Assembly (NCBI GenBank): GCA_023101885.1
Contig: JALPQD010000360.1
Coordinates: 1,793,074-1,857,073, forward strand
DNA length: 64,000 nucleotides
Reading direction: 5' to 3'
From: Typhlomys cinereus
Taxonomy: Eukaryota > Chordata > Mammalia > Rodentia > Platacanthomyidae
Below the pieces are notes generated by a model that made no database searches, was not told the DNA's origin, and saw only the letters and a list, made by a program, of their open reading frames with translations. This document shows, in pieces, positions 43,753 to 54,717 of this stretch. Each line of letters opens with the position of its first letter. Position 1 is the stretch's first letter. The position numbers and the translations under genes are program-made.

Positions 43753-44621
43753 TCATATCTCATAAGCAACTTTAGATACTACGAAACTCTCTCAGCAAGA
43801 TGAAATGAGGTCCCCCGCTTTTTCAAGAGGGTGTGCACAGGTAAGCAGGCCATGTTCTGAGTACATGTTTTTTCCTTCCCATAAGATCATTCAGTGCTCT
43901 GTGGATGGGCAGAGATGCAGGCAGCAAATGACGATAAAATGTTAGTACTCTCTGCAGAGCTCATCTCTTACAGAGACGCCCCGACAGTGACCTCTAAAGA
44001 GTGTGGTCACTGCATGAACACCGGCTGACGGTTTGAAGGCTTCTCTTTGCAGTGCCGCCCTGTTCCCTTGCCGCATGAGCTGTTAGCGGCAACATGCCAC
44101 CTTGCTTCGTCCCCTGTGCTCAGGTGGCAGTTCCCGACAAGACTGACAGTCATGAGAGGTGGGCACCCTGATTACCCAGTGCCTGACACCGATGGGCTAC
44201 GCCTGTGTGGTGGAATGAAATCAGTGAGTGACAGATGCCAGGAACGCTGTGGCGCTGCTTAGTGCGCCACATTCGCAGGCTCCCAGCCAGCGCTCCGCAC
44301 GAGCAAATGGTAAACGAAGGCTGGTGGTTACACACTCAACAGGTGACGAGGCTGAGCACACTGTTAGACACCCATCAGGCTCTATGCTCCAGCACCAAGG
44401 CAGCCCAGCAAAGAATGCAAACAAGTGTTGCTTTCTTTGTGCAAACAGAAGAGGAAGCAAGCTGCATCTTTCTGCTTTGGTTAACCAGAGCAGTGAAAGC
44501 AAATCTGGTTTGCCCTTGTCAGCAGACACAGACATGGGCATGGACACTGTGCTCAAAGGACACCACCTGAAAGAAGGTTGGGGGCATCAGCCGTCACTGC
44601 CAGCAGAAGTGGGCTCCTTAC

Positions 44622-44855
44622 CTGCTGTCGCCTGGGCTCCGCCCCTGCTCCAGTGTGCCCGCAGAGGAGGGGAAAGGCCCACCCCCTGAGCTGCTGTCAG
44701 CCCTAGAGCTCTGGCAGGGGGGCTCGGGGCCTGCCGGAGCCAAGGCGCTGCCATCCGTGGGCGGGAGCGGAGGCTGGAAGGCGGGGGCTATGTGCTTTCT
44801 ATTTAGAGTGCCACCCCGCCGGTGGGCCTGGAAGTCCACAAGCTTCACACCAAAG
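44622..44855 (-). CDS. ARHGAP17: ARHGAP17 symmetric 234-nt exon (78-residue cassette)
   Basis: Encodes (S)FGVKLVDFQAHRRGGTLNRK through LEQGRSPGDS. The exon is exactly 78 codons long. The exons before and after both split a Ser codon at the same place (AG|C and AG|T), so skipping keeps the frame. That fits the known shorter RICH1B form, which lacks 78 residues here as I recall. Acceptor gtgtag, donor gtaagg. Confidence 0.94.
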
Positions 44856-46438
44856 CTACACAGAGAGAAGAAACAGTCAACACACCCGGCAAGCGGACGG
44901 CCAGACAAGCCTCTCCAAGAGGACAAACCGCCCACGGTGCCCGGCATGCGGTGAAATGTTAGTGGCCACCCGTCATTAAAGCAAGCACTTGGACTTGGCT
45001 CTAAGCCCCAGCAAAGCCACCAGCCTGGTACTGACCACCTAGTATTGACCAGTGTCCTTGATCAGTGTGGTGGGTGCGGCTGGACAAACAGGAAGGCCCC
45101 ATCCCAAGGGACCCCACACTAATGGACTGATTCCCTGATCCCCAACTCCCATCTCAAACCCGTGTTTGGAAAAGGAGGTGGAGGCCAAATCCAGAGGCCC
45201 GCTGGTGGCCACGGAGAGTCCCACCACATTGCCTCTGAACTTGGATGGGATGCAGGCACATTTCCTGAGTGCTTGTGAGAGAACATGTTATATCTCAAAG
45301 ATACGCACGACTGGAAAAAAGAGCTGTTCTTGGGAGGATGACGCCTAGAAGACAGGCAAAAGGAATATGTGTCTTTCTCCCAAGACCATTAGTACATGCA
45401 CTTGAAAACTTGTTTTTTCTTTCACAACTTAAAATCTGCAAGACCCTTGTCCCCATCGGCTGGGGTCTACATCAGCAGGCAGGGAGAAATCATCAAGGTC
45501 GATTGCTCAGAACTGTGTGCTCAGGGGTAGCCAGACTTGTGATGCTATATTTTACAACTTAAAACACAGGAAGTTAGTTGTGTTATAGACAGAACATAAG
45601 GAAGTACAGGGAGATACGTGAACGAGGGTTCAGAGAGCAGAGAACAACTATGTAGAATAAATGCAGCAAGGCAGATGTCAGAGTAAGTGAGAAAGTAAAG
45701 CCTTCTCACTCGCTGTGAGTCAAGACACCAAGCAAAAGACCCTGCCCACCTCATTAGAAGACCAGGCAACTGGAGGCTGATCTAGCTCTACTATGAACTA
45801 GTCCAGTAGTATCACATATGGGGAAGGAAAGCATGTTACTTCTCACAGGCACTGGCTCTCAGCACCAGCGGTGAGTACTGTGCCTTTTCATCCAAAGTCA
45901 CCATTTAATTGGAAGCCCCCTGGAAGCCCCACAGATGCCCATAGCCAATAGCTGAACACAACTACCCCACCACCACTGAGCCGGACCATTCTGTGTTTTC
46001 TCCATCTGATCAACAATTCAGTGCTTGGCTTCTATGGTGAAGCAAAATAATGCCAAAAGCATGTCTGTGTATGCAGCAAACAGCACACCTCACTGGGAGA
46101 TGTGGGCTGGTCTTCCACACACCCTCGCCAAGTCCACTCTAGTTCACGGCCTTTCTTTGTGCTTGTTCCCCAACCCTTAAATACAGTTAGTAGATTTCCA
46201 GTGTATGATGTGCATCACAGGCAATCAAGTACAGCCCAAGCCATGCAGCGCAGATGTTAACAAACAAGGCACATCCATATTTCACAGTCAGATTAATGCC
46301 TGCAGGGACCTACAGCCTGGTTCCTGAATCATCTGGCCTCAGGGTAGCGCAGGGGGCCAACAAGCCAGGACCAGACACTGGGTCTAATGTCCTTCCACAT
46401 GACATGTATGCCACAGTGCACGTGGCCGCTGCACACAC
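44856..46438. other. ARHGAP17 intron without recognised elements
   Basis: About 1.6 kb upstream (on the - strand) of the 234-nt cassette exon in which I see neither repeat nor exon. Confidence 0.5.
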
Positions 46439-46595
46439 CTCTCCTTCTTCACCAAGTCCCCTTCCATCACCGCCATGCTGGCAGGCCGCTTCCTCTCCAG
46501 GGTGCCTGAATCAAAGTCATTTCCAGTGTGAGATGAGTGATTAGAATTTGGGGTGGCGAGAGGCACAAATGCTTCTGACACATTGAATTCCACCT
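46439..46595 (-). CDS. ARHGAP17: ARHGAP17 exon: linker after RhoGAP domain
   Basis: Encodes (E)VEFNVSEAFVPLATPNSN through SMAVMEGDLVKKE, ending two bases into a Ser codon. It is a hydrophilic, probably disordered linker with the basic patch ERKRPAS, a plausible basophilic-kinase site. Acceptor ttgcag, donor gtgtgt. Confidence 0.94.
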
Positions 46596-47621
46596 CTGCA
46601 AGAGAAAAGAAATGCACAAGGAAGTGAATCTTGGAGCACGAGGGTGGGGAGAGCTCTGTAGCACCCCACTGTGATGGGACCTGTTCCTCAATCCTTTATT
46701 ACAGCCCAGCTCCCCTGGGGCACTCAGGCACCCTCATCTGACCTCATTTAGGATCTGAATCCAGGGGGAGGTAAGGGAACAGCGGCCAGACCAGAGCGAT
46801 CAGAATGTAAGCCACACTGCTCTGCTCTTAAGGAAAACATGGCGGGGTGAGAAGTAGAGATGGGCCTGGAGCATTCACAGGAATCACTTGAAAAGGGACA
46901 GAAACTGATTCTTTGATGTAACACAGAGATGCACGGAATTGCTGAGGGTTCCCTGTCCCCCAGGGGTTTTGCAAGATTCATTTCTTGAGGGAAATCTTGG
47001 GCAGAATGGGTTCATTCCCCTGTCCCATCTTCACTGAGTGACCAGTGAGTGGTGATGCTTAGGGACAGGCAGACATCAGAGAAAAGCCACAGGGGCAGGA
47101 GACTGGACTCAACACATAAATAACCAGTATTTACAAAGGCAGCCATGTGAACCTCTGAGGATCTCAAAAAGCAACAAATGTAACGGGAAAAGTCATCAGC
47201 TACAGAGTAAGACACACAGTCAACTTCCTGCCTTGTACAAACCAGTGATTATTCACTTATTACTCAGTATCCAGACACGCTCCTCAGATGGAGACCTGTG
47301 CACAGTAAACCCCGGCCCTCTTTTCCGAGCATCCGAGTTTATTCTAATTTGCCATAGGTCACAACTTATCTGTTCAGTTGGCTGCCTTCTATGAACCCCC
47401 AATTTCTTGCAGGAAGATAGTGTGTCTTACACCAAAACAACACATCTACCAGCTGAGTATGTTTTGGTAAAACAAACTGAAATGCAAGGTAACAAAATTC
47501 ATCTTGCCAAATGCAAAGGCGTGGAGTCGTGAGAGAGTGAACCATGTACACAATCCCAGGTATGTCCTTGTAATGAGATTTGTTCTGTTATCACACTGCT
47601 TTGGCAGGCAGTGAAGATTAC

Positions 47622-47713
47622 CTTCAGGGAAGAACCAGTCCGCATGCTGGATGATGGGCTCGATCACCGCGACTACGTGGACAGATGTGGCTGCTGCTAT
47701 TTCAGCCAGAGTT
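47622..47713 (-). CDS. ARHGAP17: ARHGAP17 exon: end of RhoGAP domain
   Basis: Encodes TLAEIAAATSVHVVAVIEPI through ADWFFPE. It closes the RhoGAP fold. Acceptor tttacag, donor gtaatc. Confidence 0.95.
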
Positions 47714-48289
47714 CTGTAAACAAGTGTACAAAAGTCAAACGGTGCTGCTCTGGACGGCCTTTAATGTCTGCGAGCTCTATCATGCCAGCCTGGTTAATTA
47801 ATGCTAAATGATAAAATACTTAAATACAGATGCCTGTGAGCCTGGCTCTGATGGCTCAGGAGGAGAAAATGCCGCAGAGTAATTCTCTGCAGAGTGATGA
47901 CAGCACTGTGTCCACTGCACGGCGCCAAGGGCAGGAAATAAGGAACAGGGTTGCATGCACGAACTGAACGAGGATCACACCTGGAGATTAGACCCACAGT
48001 CACCCAAACCAGCGGCTGCCTACAGTTGCCAACTGCAAGGGACTATTGCAGTCCTTGGTGTTCACACTGTGCACTCTTGTGCATAACACTCTGGGTCTAA
48101 GAAGAGAGGCAGAAGTTAAAAAAGGTTTGATACCAAGGTTTGAGAGGAAGAAAATGGGCAAGAGTCATTACCTCACTACCAAGCACATCCTCTAGATCGG
48201 AGTCAGACAAGCAAACAGCCTGCAGAGTGCCTGGTGGCTACAAGAACCTGCCAAGCTCCAGGCTTCCACAATCACCTGTGATGAAGTGG

Positions 48290-48960
48290 CAACACTCAGG
48301 ACCCCCTGTGACATGAGGGAACCCCCTGAAAGGCTCATGGTTAAGGATTGGTCCCCAGGGCTGGACAGATGGCTCAGGTATTAAGCCTTTGCTTCATAAG
48401 CAAAAGGACCTGAATTCGGATCCCAGACCCTATGTAAAAATGCCAGGTAGAAATGGTGATAACTTGCACTTCTGGCCCTGGAAGGCTGAGTCTGGGAAAC
48501 CCCACGGCCAGGCAATAAGAAGCACCATAATTCAGGCTGATTCTTGAAGTCACCCTTGGGTCTCCACAGGCACACATAATACCCTCTTCTACACACACAA
48601 TAATACATACCCATACCTACACAGGCAAAGAAAAAAAAAAAAAAGAAGAGGGTGGGTCCCCAGGATCCAATCCATGGGGGGAATCTAATCAATGCATTAA
48701 TAACAGATCCACAATCTGATGGCAGTGTCTGGCAAGTGGCAGGAGATGGGGTCTGGAGGAGGTTGCTGGGGGTAAGTCTTCAGAGGACGTTCTGTCCCTG
48801 ACCTCTTCTCTCTGGTTCTCTGCGTCCTGGCTGCCATGGTGAGCAGCGGCTCATCACACACCGGTTCCCGCTCCCAGGTTCTGCCTCCTCACAGGCTACA
48901 GCCATGGAGCCAGGGCACCGCACGAGCACCTCTGGAGCCATGAGCCCCACAGCTTCTCCT
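48290..48960 (+). repeat. Probable LTR (MaLR-like) fragment split by a SINE
   Basis: gggtctggaggaggttgctg, cctcttctctctggttctctgcgtcctggctgccatg and gagccatgagcccc resemble internal parts of old MaLR-type LTRs. The SINE at 48360-48654 interrupts it. Class is a guess. Confidence 0.4.
48360..48654 (+). repeat. B2-like SINE, subfamily A, with target-site duplication
   Basis: ctggacagatggctcaggta head, tatgtaaaaatgccaggtag body, CA and poly-A tail. Flanked by a perfect 10-bp duplication ggtccccagg at 48350-48359 and 48655-48664. Confidence 0.92.
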
Positions 48961-49495
48961 ACCCGTCAGCTGTGCTCCCGGGTTCTGATCACACGGACCA
49001 ACACAAAGTCCATTTTATGAATAAGGACAGTGTGTACCCAGAAGCGTGGTTCTCGGCATGCCTGCCTCCAACTGACATCTCCTACGGCCTCTCAATCCTC
49101 TGTTCCCATCAGACCACATCATTCCATTTTTCAGTCCAGCAAAAGGTTTGGCTCCCTTTAAATTCCAACACATACACAGCTCTGTGCACACATGCTTTCT
49201 GACAAGTCTCCAAGTTTAGAAAGCCAGTTCTATGTTTTAGACGTACTGCCTCTTGCAGGAGTTTTATTCTCAGAAAAGTACAATCTTGCCGCCTGTCGCT
49301 CTTAAAAATGTCTGTCTGTCTGATACAGGAGCTCTGCGCCTCGCTGAGGACTGCCTCTTGGGTCTTTTATGTGTTGTATGCGGAATCCGTTCCAGAACAC
49401 CTAAAGCTCTGCTGAGTGCGTATCAGGCCTCTATCCCTGCCCGTCCACCAGGTAACCAGCACTCTGAACCGCCTCGAAGGGGGAAGGCTACTTAC

Positions 49496-49609
49496 CCTTC
49501 TTGTTTGGCCCACAGCAAGTTAGGGCCCAGCACGATGGCTATGTTACTGGGAGTCATTTTATTAACGTCGCTGGTCTGTGCAAGCTTTGCAAGGAACTTG
49601 ATCAAATAC
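49496..49609 (-). CDS. ARHGAP17: ARHGAP17 exon: RhoGAP NKMTPSNIAIVLGPNLL motif
   Basis: Encodes (R)YLIKFLAKLAQTSDVNKMTPSN to LLWAKQEG. NKMTxxNxAIVxGPNLL is the last core RhoGAP motif, including the conserved Asn that contacts the GTPase. The final WAKQEG differs from WARNEG in human, as I recall it. Acceptor cctag, donor gtaagt. Confidence 0.95.
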
Positions 49610-49987
49610 CTAGGGGAGGAAACAGAAGAGCGGAGCGTCTCTCAGACACACGCTGGAAGGTTCTTTCCCACCCCGGCACCACCGCCTTGGCCGTCAGGGG
49701 TTTGCACCCAGTGCCGCGGAGTCAGAATCCCCAAGAGAAGCTCCGCTCACATCTCCTGTGCGCTTGGCTACTATTCAAGACACAACAGTCAAATCTTAAC
49801 AGTTTAACCTTATCTGCTATTCAGTTCTCGTTTATTTCTCTTTTCAACGTAAGTTGTAAAGTCAATTAATATTAATATATTAATAGTAGGTTCAATGTAT
49901 TTTTTTAGTATAAACACCCCCCCCTTTTTAAAGCAGCCTAGCTCTATTGCTTAAAAGGAGACTGTATTTGAAAATACTTCATACTCT

Positions 49988-50127
49988 TTTCTGCCCTGGA
50001 CCAGGGCAGACTCCCTGCTCCTCAGGGAAGGGTCCTAGACCATGCCCCAGGTCATCTGCACACCCTACTAGCTACTCTGCCTTTCTGCCCTGGACCCCAG
50101 ACCCAGGCGGACTCCCTGCTCCTCAGA
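49988..50127 (+). repeat. Direct repeat, ~95-bp spacing
   Basis: tttctgccctggacc and gactccctgctcctcag occur at 49988-50026 and again at 50083-50127, with a short insertion in the second copy. Confidence 0.85.
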
Positions 50128-51339
50128 ATTCAACAGAGTCCAGAGAAAACCCAAGCGAAGGGCTAGGGGACCAACACCATTCATCTGAGGTCCTCTAAAA
50201 TCATCCCATCATACGGGAGCGAATCTTCACATCCAGTTCTAAGATAAGTAAACACCCTTTTTACCATCTTGTTCCTCTCAATTATTAGTCTCTGTAGTTT
50301 AACACTTCCATGTAGATACCCAAAAACCCATACAACTTCAGGGACTATACCATTCACTCTCACATATCACCAAGGAAGTAAATCTAAAAAGTGCCCTACC
50401 ACACTAATCTTCAATCCCTCTCTACTAAGCCTGCTTTAATTGATGTACTAACAGTCCAATAGCCTTATCTAGGAAATAACACCAACACCAGACAGGCATG
50501 CAACTCCAAAGCAAACACTAGCAATAACTGCTCAAGTGTAATAATATTGTCTAATTTAGTTAAGCCCAAAACACACAAAAACAAAAAAAACATAAGAGAT
50601 AAAACAAAAATGCCCAATTCACAATGCAAATCCATGAGAAACAAAAACCAAGACAACAAATCTCCTGCAAAAAGAATCAATCCCGTAATGATGTAATCCA
50701 ACCAGAACAAACTCACAGAAAATAGCCAAGAAAGCCTGGGACACTGACATCCCTCTTACCCCCCGTGTCCTATTCCTATTCTTCCATCTACCCTTAAGTC
50801 TCCTCTTATATCAAAATCTTCATTAAAACAGTCTTTTATCTTTGGTTAGGAGGTGATCTTTGATTCCAATCAGGATGCAGCCAAGGGCAGTACAGGAAAA
50901 ACAAAATTGAAAACAATAACAAACCACAATTCAGAACACCAAAGACCCTACATTAATCACCTGGAACCAGACTAGCCAAAACTCTCCCCATTCTAAAGCT
51001 CAGGGAAACTTGCGGAGAGGGGCGGCAAGATTCTAAGAGACTAAAGAAGTGGAGGAACAATGATATGCAAGATACTCCACACAAGTTAGGGCTGCAGCAG
51101 CCAGGATTGGACTTTGCCTGACCTGCACAATGGCTGACATGTCAATGAACCCCCCCCCCAAAGTCTAGCATGGATCACAGGGGAGAAGGCTCCAGGCAGC
51201 AGGATCCTTAGAGGCAAGGGATTAAATAATCGTAATAGAGTTCCCATACTAAGCGGGGCTCTGGGCTATGACACTGAGTCCTGGAGGTGGAGGACTCAAG
51301 AGGTGGTTTGGCATTCACACAAAAGGATGCTCCAGGGGA

Positions 51340-51470
51340 TGGAGGGAGGAAGGGAGAGGCACTGGAAGAGGGATAGGAAGGGAGGAGGGTGAAAGGAAGG
51401 GGGAAAGGGGAAAGCGTACAAGGGGGAGGACAACTGGGGAGGGGAGGAGGAGAGGACGAGGGTACCTATT
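51340..51470 (+). repeat. Purine-rich GGA/GGGA tract
   Basis: About 130 bp of almost pure A/G on the + strand. Arg/Gly-rich reading frames over it are artefacts. Confidence 0.9.
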
Positions 51471-51761
51471 GAGTTTATATGATTAGAAAAAAATGTGGGA
51501 GAAAAAAAGAAAACACTTCATACTATAATTATGAAAACACCCAATTTAATCATATAGTCATACGCTGTTGAGAATACAGTAAAAATAAAACACTAATAAC
51601 CTAGTTATCTAGCAATGTGTTATGTAATCATAAAAATTACTGTGCACTGATATGAAAATATCTCCATAAAATAGCAAGCAAAGATGTTGAGCAAAGAAGG
51701 TAAAGAAAAAAATAATGTACCCTGCCATTTAGCACCAAAAAAAAAAAAAAGGGGGGGGGGG

Positions 51762-52065
51762 GACTGGGTCGGTGACTCCAGTGTTAGAGTCAGCCTCACA
51801 AGCAAATTGACCCGATTCAGATTCCCAGATTTGAAATAAAAATGCTGGACCAATAAAATGGTAGCCTGTAATTCCAATCCTGGAAGGCAAAACCTGGGAA
51901 ACCCCAGAGCAAAACAGTAAGGAGGTAAAGCAATACAGGATGATTCCCAATATCTCCCTTGGGCCTCTGTAGGCACACATAATGCCCTCTGATGCACACA
52001 TGCACACACACACGCACACAAAAGCACACATACAAACACACACAACCCATGTATACATACATGAA
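51762..52065 (+). repeat. B2-like SINE, subfamily A (degenerate head)
   Basis: gactgggtcggtgactccag head after a poly-A/poly-G run, aacctgggaaaccccagagc body, cccttgggcctctgtagg, and CACA/CATA tail. Confidence 0.8.
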
Positions 52066-52419
52066 AAAGTAAAAATGCACAAGAGAAAGAAAACCAGTTG
52101 TGTACTTACATAGGAAAGATTTGTTTACATGTACACAGACTCTTGCTGAGTGCATAGATATTAAAGCAACTGCAAACACTATCCCAGAAGAAGCAGATGG
52201 TTGGGAACAGGAGACTTTTCAATGCATATCTTTTGGCCTTTGAACCATGGGAATGGACTTTATATTTGAAAAGCTACTTGAAGAAAGTGCAGCACAAAGC
52301 AGACAACTCAAACGTTACATGCAATTCTTGCGCTGCAGCACGACCCTGATGGTGTAACGAGCTCCCACCATTTACATTCAGTAGGCCCAAGATGATCTGC
52401 AAATCAAGGCTGTTGCAGT

Positions 52420-52840
52420 TCGCCTGCATGGCTGCTGATAAATGACCATCAAATGGCTTAAGGGAACAAGGGGTTTATTTCCTTAGGACAGTCCAGTTAC
52501 AGTTTGTAGTCCAGCTTGATGGGAAAGCATGCGCCAACACCAGGGCTGAGGGAACTGGCCACACTATCTCTATGTAATGGCTGAGAGAGGGATGATCCTT
52601 ACTTGATAGACCAGCATGTCTGGCCAAATGTACACAAGGATGCCACCTCCCTCAACCAGCCCTCCATTTTCCATTCCAGGGCCTAATCCCATCCATCATA
52701 GGCTGGGCCTTCCCCATCAGCTAGACAATCTCCTGCAGGTTTACTCTGGGCCCAGCTCAACCACTAATTCTCCACAAATGTGTCCAGAGCTCAAACCCTC
52801 AACCGTCAAGTTGACACCTGTGCCTAACTATGACAAAGGC
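52420..52840 (+). repeat. Rodent mid-length interspersed repeat, copy 6
   Basis: Closest partner of copy 3 (3770-4200), with the same start (gcctgcatggctgctgataa) and end (gtcaagttgacacctgtgcc). Confidence 0.8.
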
Positions 52841-53018
52841 TAAATGAGTTAAATTCTAAATCGGGGGTCTCATTGATAAAACACCACCCTACCCATAGGC
52901 AAGGCTGATACTTCAAGAGGACATTCAGTTTGGCTACAGTTCAAGACCAAGAGCAAACTTAAAGTCAGGTAACATTCTAGCATACCACCTATAAAGCAGT
53001 TTTTAAAAAGTCTCTAAG

Positions 53019-53475
53019 TGAGACTGGAGAGATGGCTCCAGGGATTAAGACTCTGTTTCCCAAGCAGAAGGTCCTGAGTTCGGATCCCGGGTCCCACATA
53101 AAAACACTGGACAGAATTGGTGGTGGCCTGTACTTCCAACCCCAGTGGGTGGAGCCTGGGAAATCCCAGAGCAAAGCAAGGAGGTGGAAGCAATCCAGGA
53201 TGGTTCCCAAAGTCACCCTTGGCCCTCCACAGGGACGCACAGTGCCCACTGATACACACACACAAAATAAATAAAAAATATTTTTAATCAGGGGTTAAGC
53301 CTCTGCCTTGCAGGCGGAAGGTCCTGAGTTTGGATCCTAGACCCTACGTATAGACGCGGGGCAGATGCAGGGCGGCTCTGGTCCTGGTAGGGCGGAGCCT
53401 GTGACTCCCTGGGCAGAGTAAACAAGAAGGAGGTGGAGGCGGTCTATGGTGGTTCCCGAATTCACCCACGGTTCT

Positions 53476-53519
<44 letters not shown>

Positions 53520-53558
53520 ATACACAATTGAATAAAATAAAATAATAATAATAATACT
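53019..53558 (+). repeat. Dimeric B2-like SINE (subfamily A + headless B) in one target duplication
   Basis: A full subfamily-A unit (53023-53285) runs straight into a subfamily-B unit whose first ~16 bases are missing (from tcaggggttaagcctctgcc near 53288). Only the outer borders carry a duplication: aaaagtctctaag at 53006-53018 and aaaagtctctgag at 53559-53571. Confidence 0.85.
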
Positions 53559-53689
53559 AAAAGTCTCTGAGAAATTCTTCTTTGTTCAGTTTTAAAGACT
53601 TTATTCCCGGAGGCTACTTTTCCTCCCCTGTCTCTGAGCCTCTTCAGGGTTATAGAAGTCAAGGGAAAAATTGAAACTGAATTTCAGAA

Positions 53690-53938
53690 GTTTTTCCCAT
53701 GGAAAAACTTTACAAACATATTGAGTATTTATCCCTCCTTCCCTCCATCCTCCCTCTCTCCTGTCCCCCTTCCTTCCCTTCATCTATCCATCCTGCTCCC
53801 TCTCACCCTCCTGCCTGTCTGCTTCTATGGACCCCAGGGTTCCCTCTGGCTTATCTACTCTTGTGGGAGTTCAGGCCTCTGTAGCATACCAAGTTGCCTC
53901 TCTTCAGACCACCCCACTGATAGGGACATCCCATGGAA
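53690..53938 (+). repeat. Unnamed interspersed repeat, copy 2
   Basis: Partner of 17433-17740, same orientation, with the same CCTT-rich lead and gcttctatggaccccagggt core. It is followed by a T-run. Confidence 0.7.
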
Positions 53939-53979
53939 TTTTTTTTTTTTTTATAAACATCACTTAGTAAAGAAACAAC

Positions 53980-54292
53980 GGGCTGGAGAGATGGCTCAGG
54001 GGTCAAGTTTCTGTCTCGCAAGCAGAAGAACCTGTGTTTGAACCCCAGATCCCACATAAAAACACTGGACAGAAATGGCAATGAACTGCCATTTTGGCCC
54101 TGGAAGGTGGAGCCTGAAAAACCCCAGAGCACAGGAGGAAGGAAATAGAGCAGGACAATTCCCAAAGTCACCCTTGGACCTTGATAGGCACCACAGGGTT
54201 TCTGATATACACAAATGCACATGCACCTGCACACAGACATATGTGTGTGCATGTGTGTGCACATGCAAATAAATAAAACACATTTAAAAAAA
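53980..54292 (+). repeat. B2-like SINE, subfamily A
   Basis: gggctggagagatggctcag head, cccacataaaaacactggac body, CATG-rich and AAATAAATAAA tail. Short flanking similarity agaaacaa on both sides suggests a target duplication. Confidence 0.9.
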
Positions 54293-54636
54293 GAGAAACA
54301 ATACAATTCCTACAGCAGGATGACTTTTTCACTATTTTATACAAAAGACTTTCTAGATACTACTGCTATTAACTCTGCATCTTACCTACCAGACACGAGC
54401 AGCCACGCCCTTCATGAGAATGGATTCCAAAGGCTGCAATCTCAAAATGATCAGGGTGCTAGAGACCAAAACCGCCTAGACATTAATGCAAGACATGCAA
54501 ACCATCCTGTTTCTCGCTGCAACTCTGAGTGTGCCAAGCAAGCCTGAGCTAGGCTCTATGCTCGGGGAAACCTAACTCCACACCAGGGACCTTTGCTGCG
54601 TAGCTGATTAATTTACAGAGTGACGATTATACATAC

Positions 54637-54717
54637 CTAAAGTTAACAAAATTTTGTGGTGGCAGCTTCTGACACGTTGTCCATAAATATTGAAGTTTTT
54701 TGTCTTGATCCTGCACA
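54637..54717 (-). CDS. ARHGAP17: ARHGAP17 exon: RhoGAP helix
   Basis: Encodes (S)VQDQDKKLQYLWTTCQKLPPQNFVNF and ends two bases into an Arg codon. I chose the upstream acceptor (ttctcag) over a second AG seven bases later because only the former restores SVQ and keeps phase with the previous exon. Human has LQDLWRTC, as I recall it. Confidence 0.94.

Larger units (their letters stand above)
42299..44621. other. ARHGAP17 intron
   Basis: Contains a short Tigger-like scrap (about 42370-42465: ggagtacagttccaggaccc, aaggatgctcaagcc), the duplicated segment at 42626 and one B1. Otherwise no recognised element. Confidence 0.5.
49610..54636. other. ARHGAP17 intron (~5 kb), A/T-rich part
   Basis: The A-rich stretch 50200-51260 and the purine tract 51340-51470 suggest a degraded L1 3' region, but I cannot prove it. 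The later half is packed with SINEs and repeats listed separately. Confidence 0.4.

Noticed and set aside
54711..54713. Alternative acceptor AG seven bases inside the ARHGAP17 exon at 54637-54717
   Set aside because: Using it would break phase with the previous exon and lose the conserved SVQ residues.
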